In this document: positions 31,401 through 46,300 of the stretch, piece after piece | How the letters are laid out: every line of letters begins with the position of its first letter | How positions within the stretch are numbered: the first letter of the stretch is position 1 | Assembly (NCBI GenBank): GCA_039621445.1 | Contig: CP154956.1 | Span: forward strand, 13,288,292-13,352,291 | DNA from: Euglena gracilis | Taxonomy: Eukaryota; Euglenida; Euglenophyceae; Euglenales | Length of the DNA stretch: 64,000 nucleotides | Direction of reading: 5' to 3' | The notes under the pieces: generated by a model | The model's database searches: none | Told to the model about the DNA's origin: nothing | What the model saw: the letters and a program-made list of their open reading frames with translations, nothing else | Translations under genes and position numbers: made by a program

Positions 31401-34146
31401 ATCTCTCACCAAAACCGTGAAATTTGCACGTTTCTGAAATTTCAGGCACCACGGCGACCAGGGTCGACCAGGGACCTCCAGGGGAAGTCCCTGGTGCTTG
31501 TCTGGAATTACGTGTATTGTTCCTCCCTGCATTCTGTTCTGTTCTGTTCTCCTGAAAGAAATTGTAATCATTGAAAGAAAAATCAAAATCTCAAAATTGA
31601 TGTTATTATTTGAGATTGTAGCGTCATGAAATTTTGTTCACCACACGCCTGACAAAAGGCAGAGAGAAATGATGTGATTTATCTGTTTAGAATGGAATGA
31701 TGAGTTCTCAGCCGTCGCACTCGAACCAAAGAACATGAACCCAGAATTGTAGGATTCTGATGCTATCATGTTGCAGTTTTTGAAATTGGAAGATTATTGC
31801 AAATCAGTCATTCAGATAACGTGTGGAATTATGTGACACAATGCGCTCAGCAAGCATCTCGCCTGTTCATGATGAATTTTTATCACAGACCTGTCCTGAT
31901 TATCTGATGATCATGGCTAAAGTGAAGTGCCCCATCTCTGTCTTCTGTTCATAATGACAATGAACCATCGTTTTGGGGACACGTGATGTCCGAAACCTCC
32001 TGATTCTGATTCTCACTGATTCTCACTCTTTCATTACTGACTCCTTGGTCCAGCAAAGGCCTGGACCAAGGAGACTAAGGGTCGCAGAAACCCCCCAGAG
32101 GACTCAGAAAATGGAGGTGACAAATCACATTTTTTCGCATCGCCCAGGATTGCATTTGGCAACATTCACATTGGTATATGTTGAGCTGTCATTCATAGAT
32201 CCACTCTCTTCGCCAGCCCAGCCTTTTGGTGGCTCTGTTGGTCAGCGAGTGGAAAGATCACCGCTCATTGAACGTACCCCGTGTTTGAATTGTCTGAATG
32301 ACGTGATTTCTTCCCCAAGTTTGACAAATTTGCAGTGCTTTAAAGATCAACAGAAAATTTCTTCCCCCCCATTTTGCATTTCGCGTTTTGGAACCAGTCT
32401 GGTTCAGGCCAGGGGGTATTTAAGGCGCCTTAAAAATCTGTTTGATGCCGGAATGGACCCTGGACTTAGACGCCTTAAAAGTATAGCACTGCCTTTTAAA
32501 AAAAACCTTAAACAACCTTAAAAATTTTAATAAAATTTACTCCTCGAAATAAAATATCCCAGCCAGACTTCTGCTTAAGGGATTGCAGTCCCCCCCCCCC
32601 CGGAGGGGCTGGACTGTAAAGTGCCGGAATTTTTTGGGACCCCCAAAACCTATTAAAAACCTCATTTCCACCTCAGCGCACAGCGCCGGAAAAAACTAGA
32701 AAAAAAACTAGCTAGACCCCCCCCCCCCACCCGGGGGTCTAGCTAGTCCATTTTTTCCAGTGTCCAGCCGATTGGCTAGCCAGCACCCCCCCCCCCCCCA
32801 GGTGCAAAAGCCTGATCCCAGCCCCCTGGGGGTACTGCGGACCCAGTGGAATTTCCACCAGACCTCCCCCAGGCCTGGGGGGGATTCGATTTTAGGAGGG
32901 CGTGCGGAGTTTTGGTGGGGGGGGGACTCCAAAGCAGGCTGTTTTTTAAATCGGGTGCCGACCCCACCAGGGAGGGGGGGTGCCTGCCTGGGCAGGCACT
33001 CCAAATCCAACCCCCCCGGGGGGGGGGGAAGAGCACACGGCCAAAAAGTGCCCTAGCACAGCCCCGGCGCCAAAGGCGCCGTGGAACCAAAAATGGTCTA
33101 TTTTCAAAGGAATGTGCCTGGACGCAGGCCGAAATCCGACCCCCCCCCCGGGGGGGTAGTGCCTGCCTTGGTTGGCACTCGCAGGCACTCTGGACCCCCC
33201 CCCTCCCCCCTGGGGTTGGTAAAAAAAAAACAGCCCGCTCCAAAGGCGTGTCTGCCGGTTGACATGCCTTTGGATGATGTTGCAAAACCTCCTGATTCTG
33301 ATTTCATCCTCTGAGTTTCCACCACTGATAGCTCACGGATATCAACCCCCCCCCCCTGAATGTAAACCTCCTCGGTCCTATAAAATGTGGCAGCAAAAAG
33401 TTAAGTTTGTGCCACAACTGCTGCAAATTTTTTCTTTGCATTACGGACGCCTTGGCATACTGACGCAGAGCCATTCTGCCCAAAGAAAAAATTTTTGGGG
33501 GACAGAATCGTCCGGATGTGCGCTCCAGTGGGTGTTAGGCTTGATGATGGACCACTGCATCTTGACACCTGACAATCTGCAAACTCCAGTCCTTCTGGCA
33601 TCGTAATGGAGGCATCAGTTTGGGCGATATCCATTTGCATGATGATTGTTGAATCCTGATTGCTGAGGCTATCACACTCCAGTCCTTCTGACCCTGCCGG
33701 CTGTTTCCACCTGGTTTACTGCAGACCTTGGACATGAGCCTCTCTCATAGGGAGAGATTTCCGTATTCTGGAGAGGTTTTCACACGAGTTTTCAGTGGTC
33801 TCATTTTTTTAAGCCGGACTGTGTAGGTAATGCCACTCTCGCGATTTGCATGAAGAAGTCAGTGAGGAAATAGCATTTGAGAAAATCATAACGTAACATA
33901 AATTTTGTCAGTGTGGCATTTCGTAATGTCCAAAACCTCCTAATGCTGATCATTTGATGTGCTTTCCCCCCCCTGACCATTTTGTGAAGGCGGCGGCCGC
34001 TTTTGGCCCCAGGGGAAGAGGATCATTGGCCGCAGCACCACTCCCACCCCTCAATTAATCCTCCATTTTCAGGCTTTATTTTTTTCAGACGAAAATTTTT
34101 TAAAAAATAGAGTTTTTTAAAGCCGCTTTAGGAATTACATACGTAT

Positions 34147-34181
<35 letters not shown>

Positions 34182-34367
34182 CATATACATATTCATATGT
34201 ATATATATATGTATTCATATACATACATACATACATACATACATACATACATACATACATACATACATACATACATACATACATACATACATACATACAT
34301 ACATACATACATACATACATACATACATACATACATACATACATACATACATACATACATACATACA

Positions 34368-34398
<31 letters not shown>

Positions 34399-37300
34399 GT
34401 GTGTGCATCATGTATGTGTGTATGCATATACACCCACGCGCGCGACTAATTGCATTGGATTTTCTTAATGGGTGGTTTTAAAATACAAAGTTTTGACTTG
34501 TAAGTGATTGGAGTTATCGGCCGATACCATTGCTAACGTCTGTCCCACCCCACCCTTGGGGGGGTGATTGACCTTTTTTTCACAGTGAGTGACTGGTTTT
34601 CTGGCCAAGTGGGGTGGGCCCGAAAACGAAAAAAGCGGCTGGCCCAGGGCGGTCCATAAGGGACAGGAAAGTTTTTTTTTTAATTTCTTAAGGACCGCCC
34701 CCCCTTTCGGCCAAAGGGCCGACCAAGGGCCGGACTGGGACTTGAACGGGGTCCAAAATTGAAAAGTCCAAAAAACACATTTTTTGATGTTTTGGGTGGA
34801 TGGTCCAAGGATGCCAAGAATCAGTTTTTTTTTCCTGATGTCGACCTGTTGTCGCCAAAGAATGCCAAATTTCTTTGCCCATTTTCCTGTATATTTTCAT
34901 TCAGTGTTCTGGGACAGCGGAGTTTTTTTTTTATTTACTTAAGGACCGCCCTGGGCTGGCCTGGAGCCGAAGGCGCTGGAAATTTTTTGGAATTTTTTTT
35001 GAGATTTTCACCATAGTGCCTTGCCACATAAGCGCATTCAAGAGTGGCCAATCCCCCTCCCCCCCCCCCCCCCCCCGGAGGGGTGAAGTGACCGACTGGT
35101 TTTTTCAGAGTGGAAAGTGACCCCCCCTCCCCCTCTGGGGATCGCTAAGCAATGGCATGGCCGATGCCCCCCTTCGGTCTAAGTGAGTCTAAGTCATTGA
35201 GCTCTTGGGCCGGCGGGCGGTCCTTAAAAGGTGGGAAAAAGAAAAGGTCTGTCCTCTATGGATGGCCACAATCAGGGGTTTTCTTGCACTGGAGGGGACC
35301 CTGCCGCCAGGGGGAGGGGGGTCCAGCCAGCACTTTTCTTCCAGCCAGCACCTCCCATATCGTTTTTCGGGTTCCTGCCGGGCCCAGCTGCCAACCAGCA
35401 GGACCCCCCCCCCCAGATTCCCCACCTGGGGGCCAGCACTTTTTTCCAGTACTCTCCCCTGGGGTTTTTCAGAGAACCCCTTCTCATTTTGGGGTTCAGT
35501 CAAGTTGGCAAAGCAGCAGAAACAGGTTGTTCAAAAGTAGTCAAAGGCAACCAAAAGCAACCAAAACAGGGCAAAGGTGCGCAGAAGTGGTTTAAAGTGC
35601 ATTGCATGGCCTTTTTTTTTATTGGCATACCTCACCTGTGGCCGATTATTTGCTGACCGTGGCCGACAAGGGCCGACCAGAGCACCAAATTGGGAGGAGG
35701 TGATGGGTGCTTGCCCATTTGGCCTGTGGATGTTTTGGTCAGGAGGGTTTTTTTTCGCTCAAGCTGTTACGTTGATTTAAGTCAAGGACCGCCCTGCCCA
35801 TGGCAACCTGTGGTTGGGCTCGGAGGCCTCGAACCTCGAGGCCTTATCCAACCCTGACCCCATACGATGTAGCGCAATCTGCGGCGTTTCACATGCTTTG
35901 TTCTGATGTCTTCCTTTCCAGGTGGCTGAATCAGCTGCTGGGGCACGTCTGCCATGCTCCCTTGCTTGTGCCGTTCAACGGGTGGCGCATCAGCCACTGG
36001 CATCATCATCAGGCATGGCGTTCCGTCCGTTGTTCTTAATGAGATTGTCTTTGGAATTGGACGCAAAGGCATTATGGACACTGTGCTTGTCATTCTGGGC
36101 ACCCCCCATGGTGGGCCCATAATGTCGCCTGAAAGGGAGATGACCTCAGGGTCCTCAAGGGACAAACAAGAGATCTTTTTTTAAAAGTTTGGTGACCTGG
36201 GAGGTATGCAAGTCGTGCAAGTAAAAAAAAAATGCAAAAAAATGCAAAAAATGCAAATTACCTAAAACCCCTGAGAAAAGGCTGGAATATAACAGACTTT
36301 TGCTGCCTAAAATCCGTAATATGTGACAATGCCGGTGTACCTGTCAATGATTCACAAAGAAGACCTCTTGGAAGACAACGGCAAGCACTGAAGCTTTGAA
36401 AATCAACACGAATGGCACCTGCACGTTCAGTCTAAGCAAATTGTCCCTCCAGGTCAGGCTTTTGCTTTCGGGATTGCAGAACCCCCCCCCCCGGGGGGGG
36501 GCTGGACTGCAGCTAGTCCAAATTTGGCTAGTAGGATTTCTAGCAGCCCCCCCCCGGGGGGGGGGGTCTGCTAGCAGGGCTAACCAGTGGAAAATTTTTT
36601 CCAGCGACCAGCGCAAAGCGGCGGAAAATTTTTGGGGGGACCCCCAAAAATGCCCGGTTTTGGCCATTTTTGGGAATTTTTGGAACAAAATCAGCCAAAA
36701 AACCTATTTAAAACCTCATTTCCACCTCGGCGCACAGCGCCGGAGGAAAATTCTTTTTCCAGCCCGGGGGACCCCCGGACCCCCCCCCCCCCGGGGGTCT
36801 AGCTAGTCCATTTTTTCCAGTGTCTAGCCGATTGGCTAGCCAATACCCCCCCTCCCCCGGGGTCCTCAAGTAGAAGCCTGCTCCAGGTCACCATTGAACA
36901 TCAATAAAACGGCAGCATATTCTGGCTCCACCCACATTTTTCCACACGTTTTTTGAAGCTGGAATATGTACGGGAGCTTGGAGTTGACTTCGCTGCATAA
37001 TTAAATTTCCTCTTGTTGAGGTGAGTCTTCCTCTTCTTCTTCTTCTTCTTCTTCTTCTTCTGCTTCAGGGGGGACTTCACCCTCGTCCACCAAACCTCCT
37101 TCCAGAATTGATTCTTCTTGACTGTCGGCCATGATGAAAGCTGAAACTGGAAGTGAAACGGCAAAAACAAACCCGGAAAACATTCACTCCTCTGGAAAGC
37201 TGCCTTTTAATAAGACCCCAGGCAGGCTTCTGCTTAAGGGATTGCAGTACCCCACCCCCCCCCGGGGGGGCTGGACTGCAGCTAGTCCAAATTTGGCTAG

Positions 37301-40300
37301 TGGGATTTCTAGCAGACCCCTCCCCCCGGGGGGGGGGGTCTGCTAGCAGGGCTAGCAAGTGGAAAAAATTTTTCCAGCGACCGGCACGAAAAAAAAGCGC
37401 CAGAAAATTTTTTGGGGACCCCCAAAAATGGCCAAAAATGCCCGGTTTTGGCCATTTTTGGGAATTTTTGGAACAAAATCAGCCAAAAAACCTATTAAAA
37501 ACCTCATTTCCACCTCGGCGCGCAGCGCCGGAGGAAAAACTTTTTTCCAGTTCGGGGGACCCCCCGGGGGGGGGGGAGGGGGGGTCTAGCTAGTCCATTT
37601 TTTCCAGTGTCCACTGGTCCAGCCGATTGGCTAGCCAGTACCCCCCCCGGGGGGGATCCTTAAGCAAAAGCCTGACCCCAGGCAACTGCAGAGGGACATC
37701 CAAAATGGAGCATTTTTGGTGAAATAAATGGTGTGTCCACCCAAAAATTTTCTTCTCTTCCCTGAATGACACCGGTGTCAGCTCCTCATCGGGGGGGGGG
37801 GGTTATATTTGGACAGCAAAACCAAACCCCCCAGTGGGGGCTATTTATTTGGTGGGGGTTACATTTTTGCAGTTTCGGTTTTTGATACCAGGGTGACCCC
37901 AGGTCGCAAAGTTCCAGCCCGGAACCCCCAGGGGGGTCAGCCAGCTGCTTTTTTCAAGCCAGCCCACATTTTCCAGCCTCTGAGCGTCTGAGCCAGCCTC
38001 TGAGCCACCCCGGGTGGGGGTCATTGAACCTGACCTTACGGGGGGGGGGGGGACGTGGGCGACTGCTTTTCAAAGAGTGACTGACTGGTTTTTTTGAAAG
38101 TGAAAAATGATTCCCCTGGTCAGTCGGTAAGCAATGGTATGGTCCGCCCCCCCGGTCCTGAAAAGTGTCCGGGCTGGATGCTTTGGTTTTGTCAAGGACC
38201 GTCCCTTGAGGACCCCCCTCAGGCCTGAGGGACAGCCAATGCCGCTCTGGAGATTGAACATCGGCAAATTTTGGGGGTGTTCCCCCCGCGTCCCCCCCGC
38301 GTCCCCCCCCGCGTCCCGGATTTTGGCCGGGCACGTTTTTTGGCCGACCAAAGGAAAATTACATACAAATGTAGGTGACGCCAAAGAAAACGTGTGGGGG
38401 TGGTTGGGCCACGTTCCCCCCCGCGTCCCCCCCGCGTCCCCCCCCGCGTCCCCCCCCCCCCCGCGTCCCGAACCACCCCCTTTGTGAAAGTTTGTAAAAG
38501 TTGAAAAGTTAAATTCACAGCCCATTTTTTTGCATTCTCGCTGGTGTTGTGGGTGAAGGGTCCCCCCGCCCAGGACGGTGCTTGAGGGACAGGAAAGTTT
38601 TTCCATTTCCCCCCCCTTTCAGCCAAAGGGCCGGACTGGGACTTGAACGGGGTCAAAAATTAAAAAGTCGAGAACACATTTTTGGTGATTTGGGTGGATG
38701 GGCGAGGAAACATTTTTTTTTGCTGATGATGACCGGTTCTCACCGAAGAATGCCAAATTTCTTTGCCCATTTTCCTGTACCCATTTTGACAATTTGCTGT
38801 TTTTTCCCCCCTTGCAGTTCCACAACGATTGTGAGCGAGACCATTCATGGCGCCCGGGCATGGCAAAGAACTTGGACAACCTCTCCCCCGCGCTCCGCTG
38901 GGTCCGGTTCAGCCCGCTCATCCTGCTGGTGTTCCCGTATTACCTGCTCAGCTCGAGCCAGGTTTGTATGTTGCTGTAGTTAAAAATGTGTTTTTGGCAA
39001 CGTGGCACAGAAAAGCGCGTGCGGTGATAGCCTTTTACAGCAGTTCTGGAACAAGTTCTGCACCCAAAAAAGCTACAGCAAAAATTCTCAATGCCCCATT
39101 CATTCAAACGACAGCTGAAATATTTCAATGTGAGGATTTAAACAGGATTGGAAAAAAGTGTTTTCTTGATATTTTATTGGACAGGCAATGTTCGGCGATG
39201 CAAAAAATCATTTTTTTTAATCACCTGCTTTGGTTTGCTTTTTGTTGCTGAGATATGTCAATTTTTGCTTTTTTTGGGGGCGAATTTTGAATGTGCCGTT
39301 CGAATGTGTGAAACAGGGGTTTTTGCATCACTCAGGTTGGTTGCATCACAGGCAGGCAATTGCTTAAGCACTGACCGACCCCCCCCCCCCCCCCCCGGGG
39401 GGTGGGTGACTAGTTTTTTCAGAGTGACTGACTGGTTTTTGGCGTGGACCCCCTCCCCCCCGGGGGGGGGGTCGGCCAGGAGTGGGCAAAAGTGGCTTGA
39501 GTGATCCCGGCGCCAAAGGCGCCGGAAAAAGTGACTGGAAAGTGGCCGTTTTTCTGAGTGGCCGACCCCCCCCCCCCCGGGGGGGGAGTGACTGACTGGT
39601 TTTTTGAAAATGAGTGACTGACTGGTTTTTCAAAAAGTGGAGCCCCCCCTCCCCCCCCCCCCCGGGGGTCGGTAAGCAATTGTATGATCACAGGAATGGG
39701 CTCCAAAACAGGTTTCTTCTTTCGCAGTTCCCTGGGGGAAGGTGGGCCGCAGCCAGGAGTTCTTTTTAGTCTTCGACCACCCCCTGGGTGGGGGGGCGAG
39801 CCACCCCCAGGGGGATGGGATAATCTTTTCGGAGCTTTTAAGGCGCCGCCAATTTTGAAAAAGGTGCTATTTTTTTAGCATTTTTTCGTGATTTTTTGGC
39901 TTTTTCGGGGAAAATTGAGTGTCCCCGGGACCCTCCCCCCCTGGTCTTAAAACAGCCCCTGGCAGCTAGTCCAATTTGGCCCTGGACCTCCCCCCCCGGG
40001 GGGGGGTCTGGCTAGTCCATTTTTTCCAGTGTCTCGCAAAATTGCTAGCCAGCGGACCCGGGGGGTCCTCAACAGGGTTTTTTGTAGTTGTGGATCCCCG
40101 GGGGGGGGGGGGTGGTGGGGTGGGTGGGTCCAGCCGAGCCCTCCCCCCCCAGGGGGGGTTGGATATATAATATATAAAGGCGCCGAACATTTTTGAAAAA
40201 GTGCTATTTTTGGAATTTTTCGCGATTTTTGAGTGGGTCCCTTGGGACCCCAGCCCCCCCTGGGGGGGGAGGGTGGACCCCTCCCCGGTCTTAAAAAAAA

Positions 40301-43300
40301 CCCTGGCAGGGGTTTTCTTAAGCCGGAGGGTACCCTACCCCCGGGGGGGGGCGGGTCCAGCCAGCCAGCAGCTCAAATCCAGCCAGCAGCCCAAGTTCTG
40401 GCTGGGAGCCCCCCCCCCCCCCCCGGGGGTCGAATGAAATAAAGTCGGGTCCAGCCCGGCCAGAGGCCGGGCCAGCCAACCGAAGGCCGGCCAGCAAACT
40501 GGGCTGCCCAGCTCACCTATGCCTGCATTTTTTCCCCTCATCACAGCTTCCCAGTCACAGCCCCCCAGCCTTGACCAAGCTCCATCTATCAAAATGCCGA
40601 AAATGGCAAAAATGTTTTAGAAAATTTTGTTTTTCATCGACCCAGCCCAGCCCAGCCCCCGGACCCCCCCCTCCCCCCCCTATACCCCCCGGGGGGGGGG
40701 CCAGCCAGCAGCCTTTTTGCCAGCCAGAGGCTGGAACCCCAAGAGGGGGTTGGGGGGGGCGGGGTTGGGGGGTTGTGTGGTGTTGGGGGGGGGGGGGGGG
40801 TCCTTAAGAAAATCCCTGAACCCTGGTCCTCAAGCAAAAGCATGCTCCAGGAATGTGAAGAAAAGAAAAGCTTGGGAAAGCGTTTTTTTTCTGGCTGCTT
40901 ATTCCAGAACCTGGTCGATGCCCATGATGGTGAATTTCACTGCACTTGACCCAAGCTGATGAGGACGCTCCAACTGAGGGGATGAACTCCCTGTCACCAT
41001 TCTAACACAGAAAAGCTTGCCCACCAGGCTGACTCTTCCGGTGCGCCAGGAGGGGGCTGTGTGTCGTCTGCCTGGGCAGGCAGGCAGTGCCTCCCGGGGG
41101 GGGGTGCCTAACCTTGGTGCTGCCATTCGTTGCAATTTTGGCCACCATTCCCTCTCCTTTGGGCCCCATTTGTGCTTATGATGGTGAATTTCACTGCACT
41201 TGACCTAAGCTGATGAAAACACTCCTGCTGATGGTTTCAGCTCCCCCCACAACGTTTTTTTGATTTGTTTGAGAAATATGAACGGGTGGTGTCAGCAAAT
41301 TTAGAACACCAAAATCTTTGGCGGCGGCTCTCGCATTTCGACTTCTTCTGTATCGTGTCGTGCACTTGCGCGAAGGAACGTTTTTGATTTCAGGGGGTTT
41401 GGGCAGTTTTTGAATTTTGCACGCTGACCGTCCGTGGCACATTTGAACGATTTTGTCGGGGGAAACCCGGGGGAAAGGCAAAATTTGATCCTCCATGTGT
41501 GGGATTGTGAAACCCCCCATTTTGACCCCCGAAAAACAAGAAATCACAAAATTCCCCAAACCCATCTGCCACATTGCACTCTTTTGGTTGTTTTTGCTGG
41601 TCTGCAATGCTGTGTGAAGGTTTTTGAAGTTTGTTGCAAAAGGACTGTTGTGAAAGGAATGTGTTTGCAAGGTTGAAATGGATGGTTGGAGAAGCCTGAA
41701 AATTTTTGTCATGAAATGATGAAAGTGGTGGATACAGGAGAATTTCATCCTGTTGAGGTCTGTGGCAGATTGACACCCACATGACAGTGAAACGATGTTC
41801 TTTTGCACATTTGTGGACATATTTTGCTTTCTCAGAAGTGCGCAAAGGAACCATTTTTAAACCAGCCAACTGTTTGGAGCTGGAGAAGTTGCGAATTGCC
41901 TGTGGGGAATTTTTTTTTGCGTCAGCGCAAAGCGTGGAGTTTTGGACCCTGATTTTCCAAAAATTCCCATTTTTGGCTATTTTCGAGACATTTTTTGGTA
42001 CATTTTTGGCCAGAAAGCCTATTACAAACCTCATCTCCACCTCGTGAGGAATTTGTCAAAGGCTACCCACCTCCAACACCCCCACACCTCACCCCCCTTG
42101 CCTGACTAAATTTGGCATACAGGAAGGGTCACCAACGAAAACTGTCGGCTCTCCGAAGGCTGGTTTCAGATTTGCACAGCGCGCTGCAGCAGATTCGGTT
42201 GGGGCACTGCTGTGTGAGGCAGGGCCATGCCAACCCCCATCCTGGTGGGTGGGGTGGGTACCAACCCCCACCAGGCCTTCCCGTATTTCTCGGAGCGCTG
42301 ATTTTTTTGGCCAAAACTTTCCTTCGGTGCCGAAGGAATTGCACTGGTGCTGTGGTGGGTGGGGGGGTTGCCCCCCCCCCCCCCCCCCCCCGGGCCTTCC
42401 CGTATAGACCTGCTGACCAACCCATGGATGGGGGCACAAAGGTACTTGGCAGCTTGGTGTGCATGTGTGCGTGCGTGCGTGCATGCCTACGTGTGCTTGC
42501 GTGCATGAGTGCGTGTGCGTGGATGCGTGCGTGCGTGAGTGTGCGTGCGTGCGTGTGTGCGTGCGTGCGCGCGTGTGCGTGTATGTGTGGTGTGTGCGAG
42601 TGCGGGCGTGTGTGTCGCTCTCATATCATGAGACCGTTTATTGATGAGCATTTATTTACAATTTAGAGAGGTTATTTACGATGCCAGTTGGGCTATCCAA
42701 CGTCAGGAAAGCCCCAAATAACGCAGGATTCGACCATGTGTACGTCATAAATCTTCCAAAACGCACGACTCAGGACGCCATTTGCTCTCTTTTTTGGCTT
42801 TGTCGTTGACCGACCGCTTGATAAACGATTGTGGGGTTGATGCGGTGAACAAAGTATGCTGGAGGCAGAAGGGTGATTTGACCCCCCATGCAACACAATG
42901 TGGCACACCAGACAGAACATCACCAGACGCCAAGCACATACACCCACAAACACAATCCACACATCACACATATACGCAACACACACACACACACACAATG
43001 CCATCAGAACAATGCAATGCCAGTACAAGCGACAGTATCACACACATCAAATACCACCCATGAACAATGCCAGCCCGACCCAGAATTTGCAAACGTAATA
43101 ACATAATACTGATGTGGTCAGCGTGTTGATTCCTGAAGCGTTCCTAAGTTTATTCACTTGCTGGATGGCAGCCACGGCCCCCTGTCACTCGACCGTCGCA
43201 AGTACATGGAAGATTTGCTGGTGGGGCAGTATGGGATGGAGGTGGAGTTCTTCCCGGCCAGGGGCCTGGGTAGGCCTGACTTTTGCAGCAGGGTGCATTC

Positions 43301-43337
43301 TGTCGTGAGCCTGCCTGGAGCCATCGCACACACACAG

Positions 43338-43373
<36 letters not shown>

Positions 43374-46300
43374 ATGTACATATGTTGTGATTGCCCTCAG
43401 AGCATCAGTTTCAGTTTGGTCCGTATTCTGGGCCAATGTTTTCGGCAGTTTGCGCGTGCCTGCCGGGGTGTTTAAGAACAACTACGGTGCCCCAAGGCGA
43501 GACCTCGGTAGACATTCGTTTTTGGCCGCCAATGTAGCCGAGTTGCGCAGAAAGTGGCTTTTTCCAAGGTGCATCAAACAGTGATCTTTTTTCCGTTTGC
43601 GTGCATCCGCGTGTACATCCGGGGGGCACACATGCATTCCGTTCAATGCTTCTGTCCACCCCTCCCCTGCCGTCTCTCTTCTTGTGTGTCATATGCCTGC
43701 CTGGGTCCTCCAACCCGCCTTCCGGTCTCTGCCCCCGGCCATCGATGGCCACGCCCCAAACGCCTTCATCGACCACTGCCAGAAGACCACCAAGGACCGC
43801 TGGAACTGGGTCTGAACTCCCCCCCAACCACAGCCCTGTTTGTGCAGGTCTTTGGGATGCATTTTGCGTCCAATTCACGGTCTGAATTCAGCCTCCCTCA
43901 GTTCGGGTGTGGCCTAACTCCTTCCTAAATTCCTAAAGATGGGGACCCTCCAGAAATCCAGTCTGGTCGGACGTGCCCCCAACCCCTTCCCTCATGGGGA
44001 TGGCATCACTCAACATATTCATCCAATTCGTTATTTGGAGGTGTTTTGTAATCAGGGTGGTCCACATGTATTGTATGTGGCAACTCGTGCTCCCAAGAAG
44101 GTGTTTAGTGTCATATTAGGATTAGGTTAAGGTAAAATTTAGCCTCCCTGGTGTGTGTTTTCCTGCAGTCCTCCTCTTTCCCTCTCATTCGCCATTCTTT
44201 CCAACCTTGAGACAGCCTTGTGTCAGTACACACGCTGGGCATGACCTTGGGAGCTCACGCCCCGGCCCAACAAGGTGCCACAGCGTGGTTACCAGAGACT
44301 TTTTTCCCAGTTGGCGACCCAGGGACGGGGGAGAGGGGGAAGAGGGGGGGGGGCTGGGGTCCCGCGTCCCGCGGTGGGCTGGGGTCGGTGCGTGGGTGCT
44401 GACTGCCCGCGTTCTAAAAAAGCCTCTGGCGGCTACATTGGCTCACGGATGACTCATGTGGCCCTGCTGCTGGACCGCCCAGGAAAGGACCCGTCCCAGT
44501 CCGAAGCAATGCCTGGCCCGAACACCGACCTCTGAACTGAAAAGGGATTTCATGACCTGATGCGCGTTGATGGAGGATAGCGTTTAGGCAGCAGCAGGGC
44601 TTCACCGTCCATGCCTTGTAGCTTGCAGCTTACTGCAAGACACCCAAATCCAGTGTTTTATTTTGCGAGTGTATCCTCAAGGGGGGTTGGACGCGACTCT
44701 GTTGTAGGGTCCCGCACCAGGGGTTGAAAAGGAAGTTCCTGAGGTTCTCTGAGGGTTTCCTTGGAGATCAGCCCAACCAATGCCCATCTGGGGGTGAGCT
44801 TTTAAAGACATTTGGTTCCAATGCATCAGGTTGAGACACACAGAGAATCAGGTGCATGACTGGGCGTGACTGGGCGTGGCTGGGTGTGACTGGCAACTGG
44901 GCATAACTGAGCGTGTGTAACATATGAGTTTTTTTTTGCTCGGTTGTTTTCAATTTGTGGCGGTCGTCAAAGCCCCTTGTTTCCGCAGACGGACTCTCCT
45001 GGAGGCAGCTGAGCCACGGGTTCGAGCAGGCGTTGGTCTTTGAGGACGACGTCATCATCACCCGGGAGGAGGATTTCCGCAACATGCACAAGTTCATGGC
45101 TGCCCTCCCTGCAGACTGGACCCAGCTACCGTCCGAGCCCTGGTTCTCTGTGTGTGCGCGCGCGTGTCTGTGCGTGGGTGCACGTGTGCATGTGTGTGTA
45201 TTTTATGTGCGTGTCACGTGTGTGTACGTGTGTCACACGTGTGTCACGTTTGTGTGCCATACTGGTGGGGGGAATTGGTCATCAATAAAATTGATTTGGA
45301 CAAAATTGGTGGGCTAAAAACCGCAAATATTTCCGGACCCTTTAAAGGATAGAGTGTTTGACGTTTGATTATAATTCTGTGAGTTAGATCCCACACATCA
45401 CCATATTTTCAAGTTGGCTAACCCCCCATTTTTTTCCAGACCGATTTTTGAAGGGAGCCCAAACATTTCCGGACTGCTTTTGAAAAGTGCCCATAAACAA
45501 TTTTGTCCGAACCAATTTTATGTATGACCGATCCCCCCCCCCCCCCGCTGTATGTATGAGTGTGTCACGTGTGCACGTATCCATGTCTCTACTCAAATGC
45601 ACTTTCACAAACGTGCCCTGACCGCCACCCCTGCCGTCGTTCCTCGCTGAACAGGATCTTCGGGGGGGGGCCTGAATTATCTGAGGACCCGCAGCTGCCT
45701 GTGACATGGTCTTCCTCGGCTTCTGCTTTGAGGACAAGGTCAGCAGCCCCGTCAACAGGGAGGGTCAGAAAATGGTCTTGACGGTAGTTGCTGGGATTAT
45801 CTGTGTTTTTGTGGTTCTATGTATTCTGTATTTCAGGTGATAATCTGATAATGCCAGTTTATCCTTTTTAAATTGGTATTGTTTTTGCCAATTATTAATT
45901 TTTATTTCTTCACTCTTTTGTATTTTCCTGTGTTTTGATTTTTTTTCCAGTTTTAATTTTCACATCTGCTTCTTCCTGCAAGCCAATCCCCTGCTCTATC
46001 GCGTGAAGAAGGAGGTGTTCTGCATGCACCCAGCCTGAGTGATAAATGTAGCTTGCATTGCAGGTGGAACTTTGCTGTGCAGTTGGCTATTTTGTGCTGC
46101 AAGAACGAAGTTCTGGCTGAGTTCTGATTCACAGATGGTCCCTTGCTCACCATTTTACCAGCAATCTAAACAGTATCATATGCTCCTGGGAACAGTTCCA
46201 AAAAGCACATCTTCATGGAAAGACCACCGACCTACTGAACAACGGCTTGCTCCATTTTCAAAAAAAAAAAGTGTAAAAGAACCCACCACCGAGCTGTTGT

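Noticed and set aside
34177-34481. Repetitive MYVC / YIHT frames
   Set aside because: Artefact of the CATA microsatellite.
35205-35800. Another hAT-like element with GGGCGGTCCTTAA ends
   Set aside because: Ends resemble family D but the flanking 8-mers (TGGGCCGG and CCCATGGC) do not match, so the pairing is unproven.
45117-45145. Glycosyltransferase exon 4 extended with [12 protein letters not shown]
   Set aside because: DW would match the family, but no in-phase border to the LGF exon was found with it; kept as an alternative border only.
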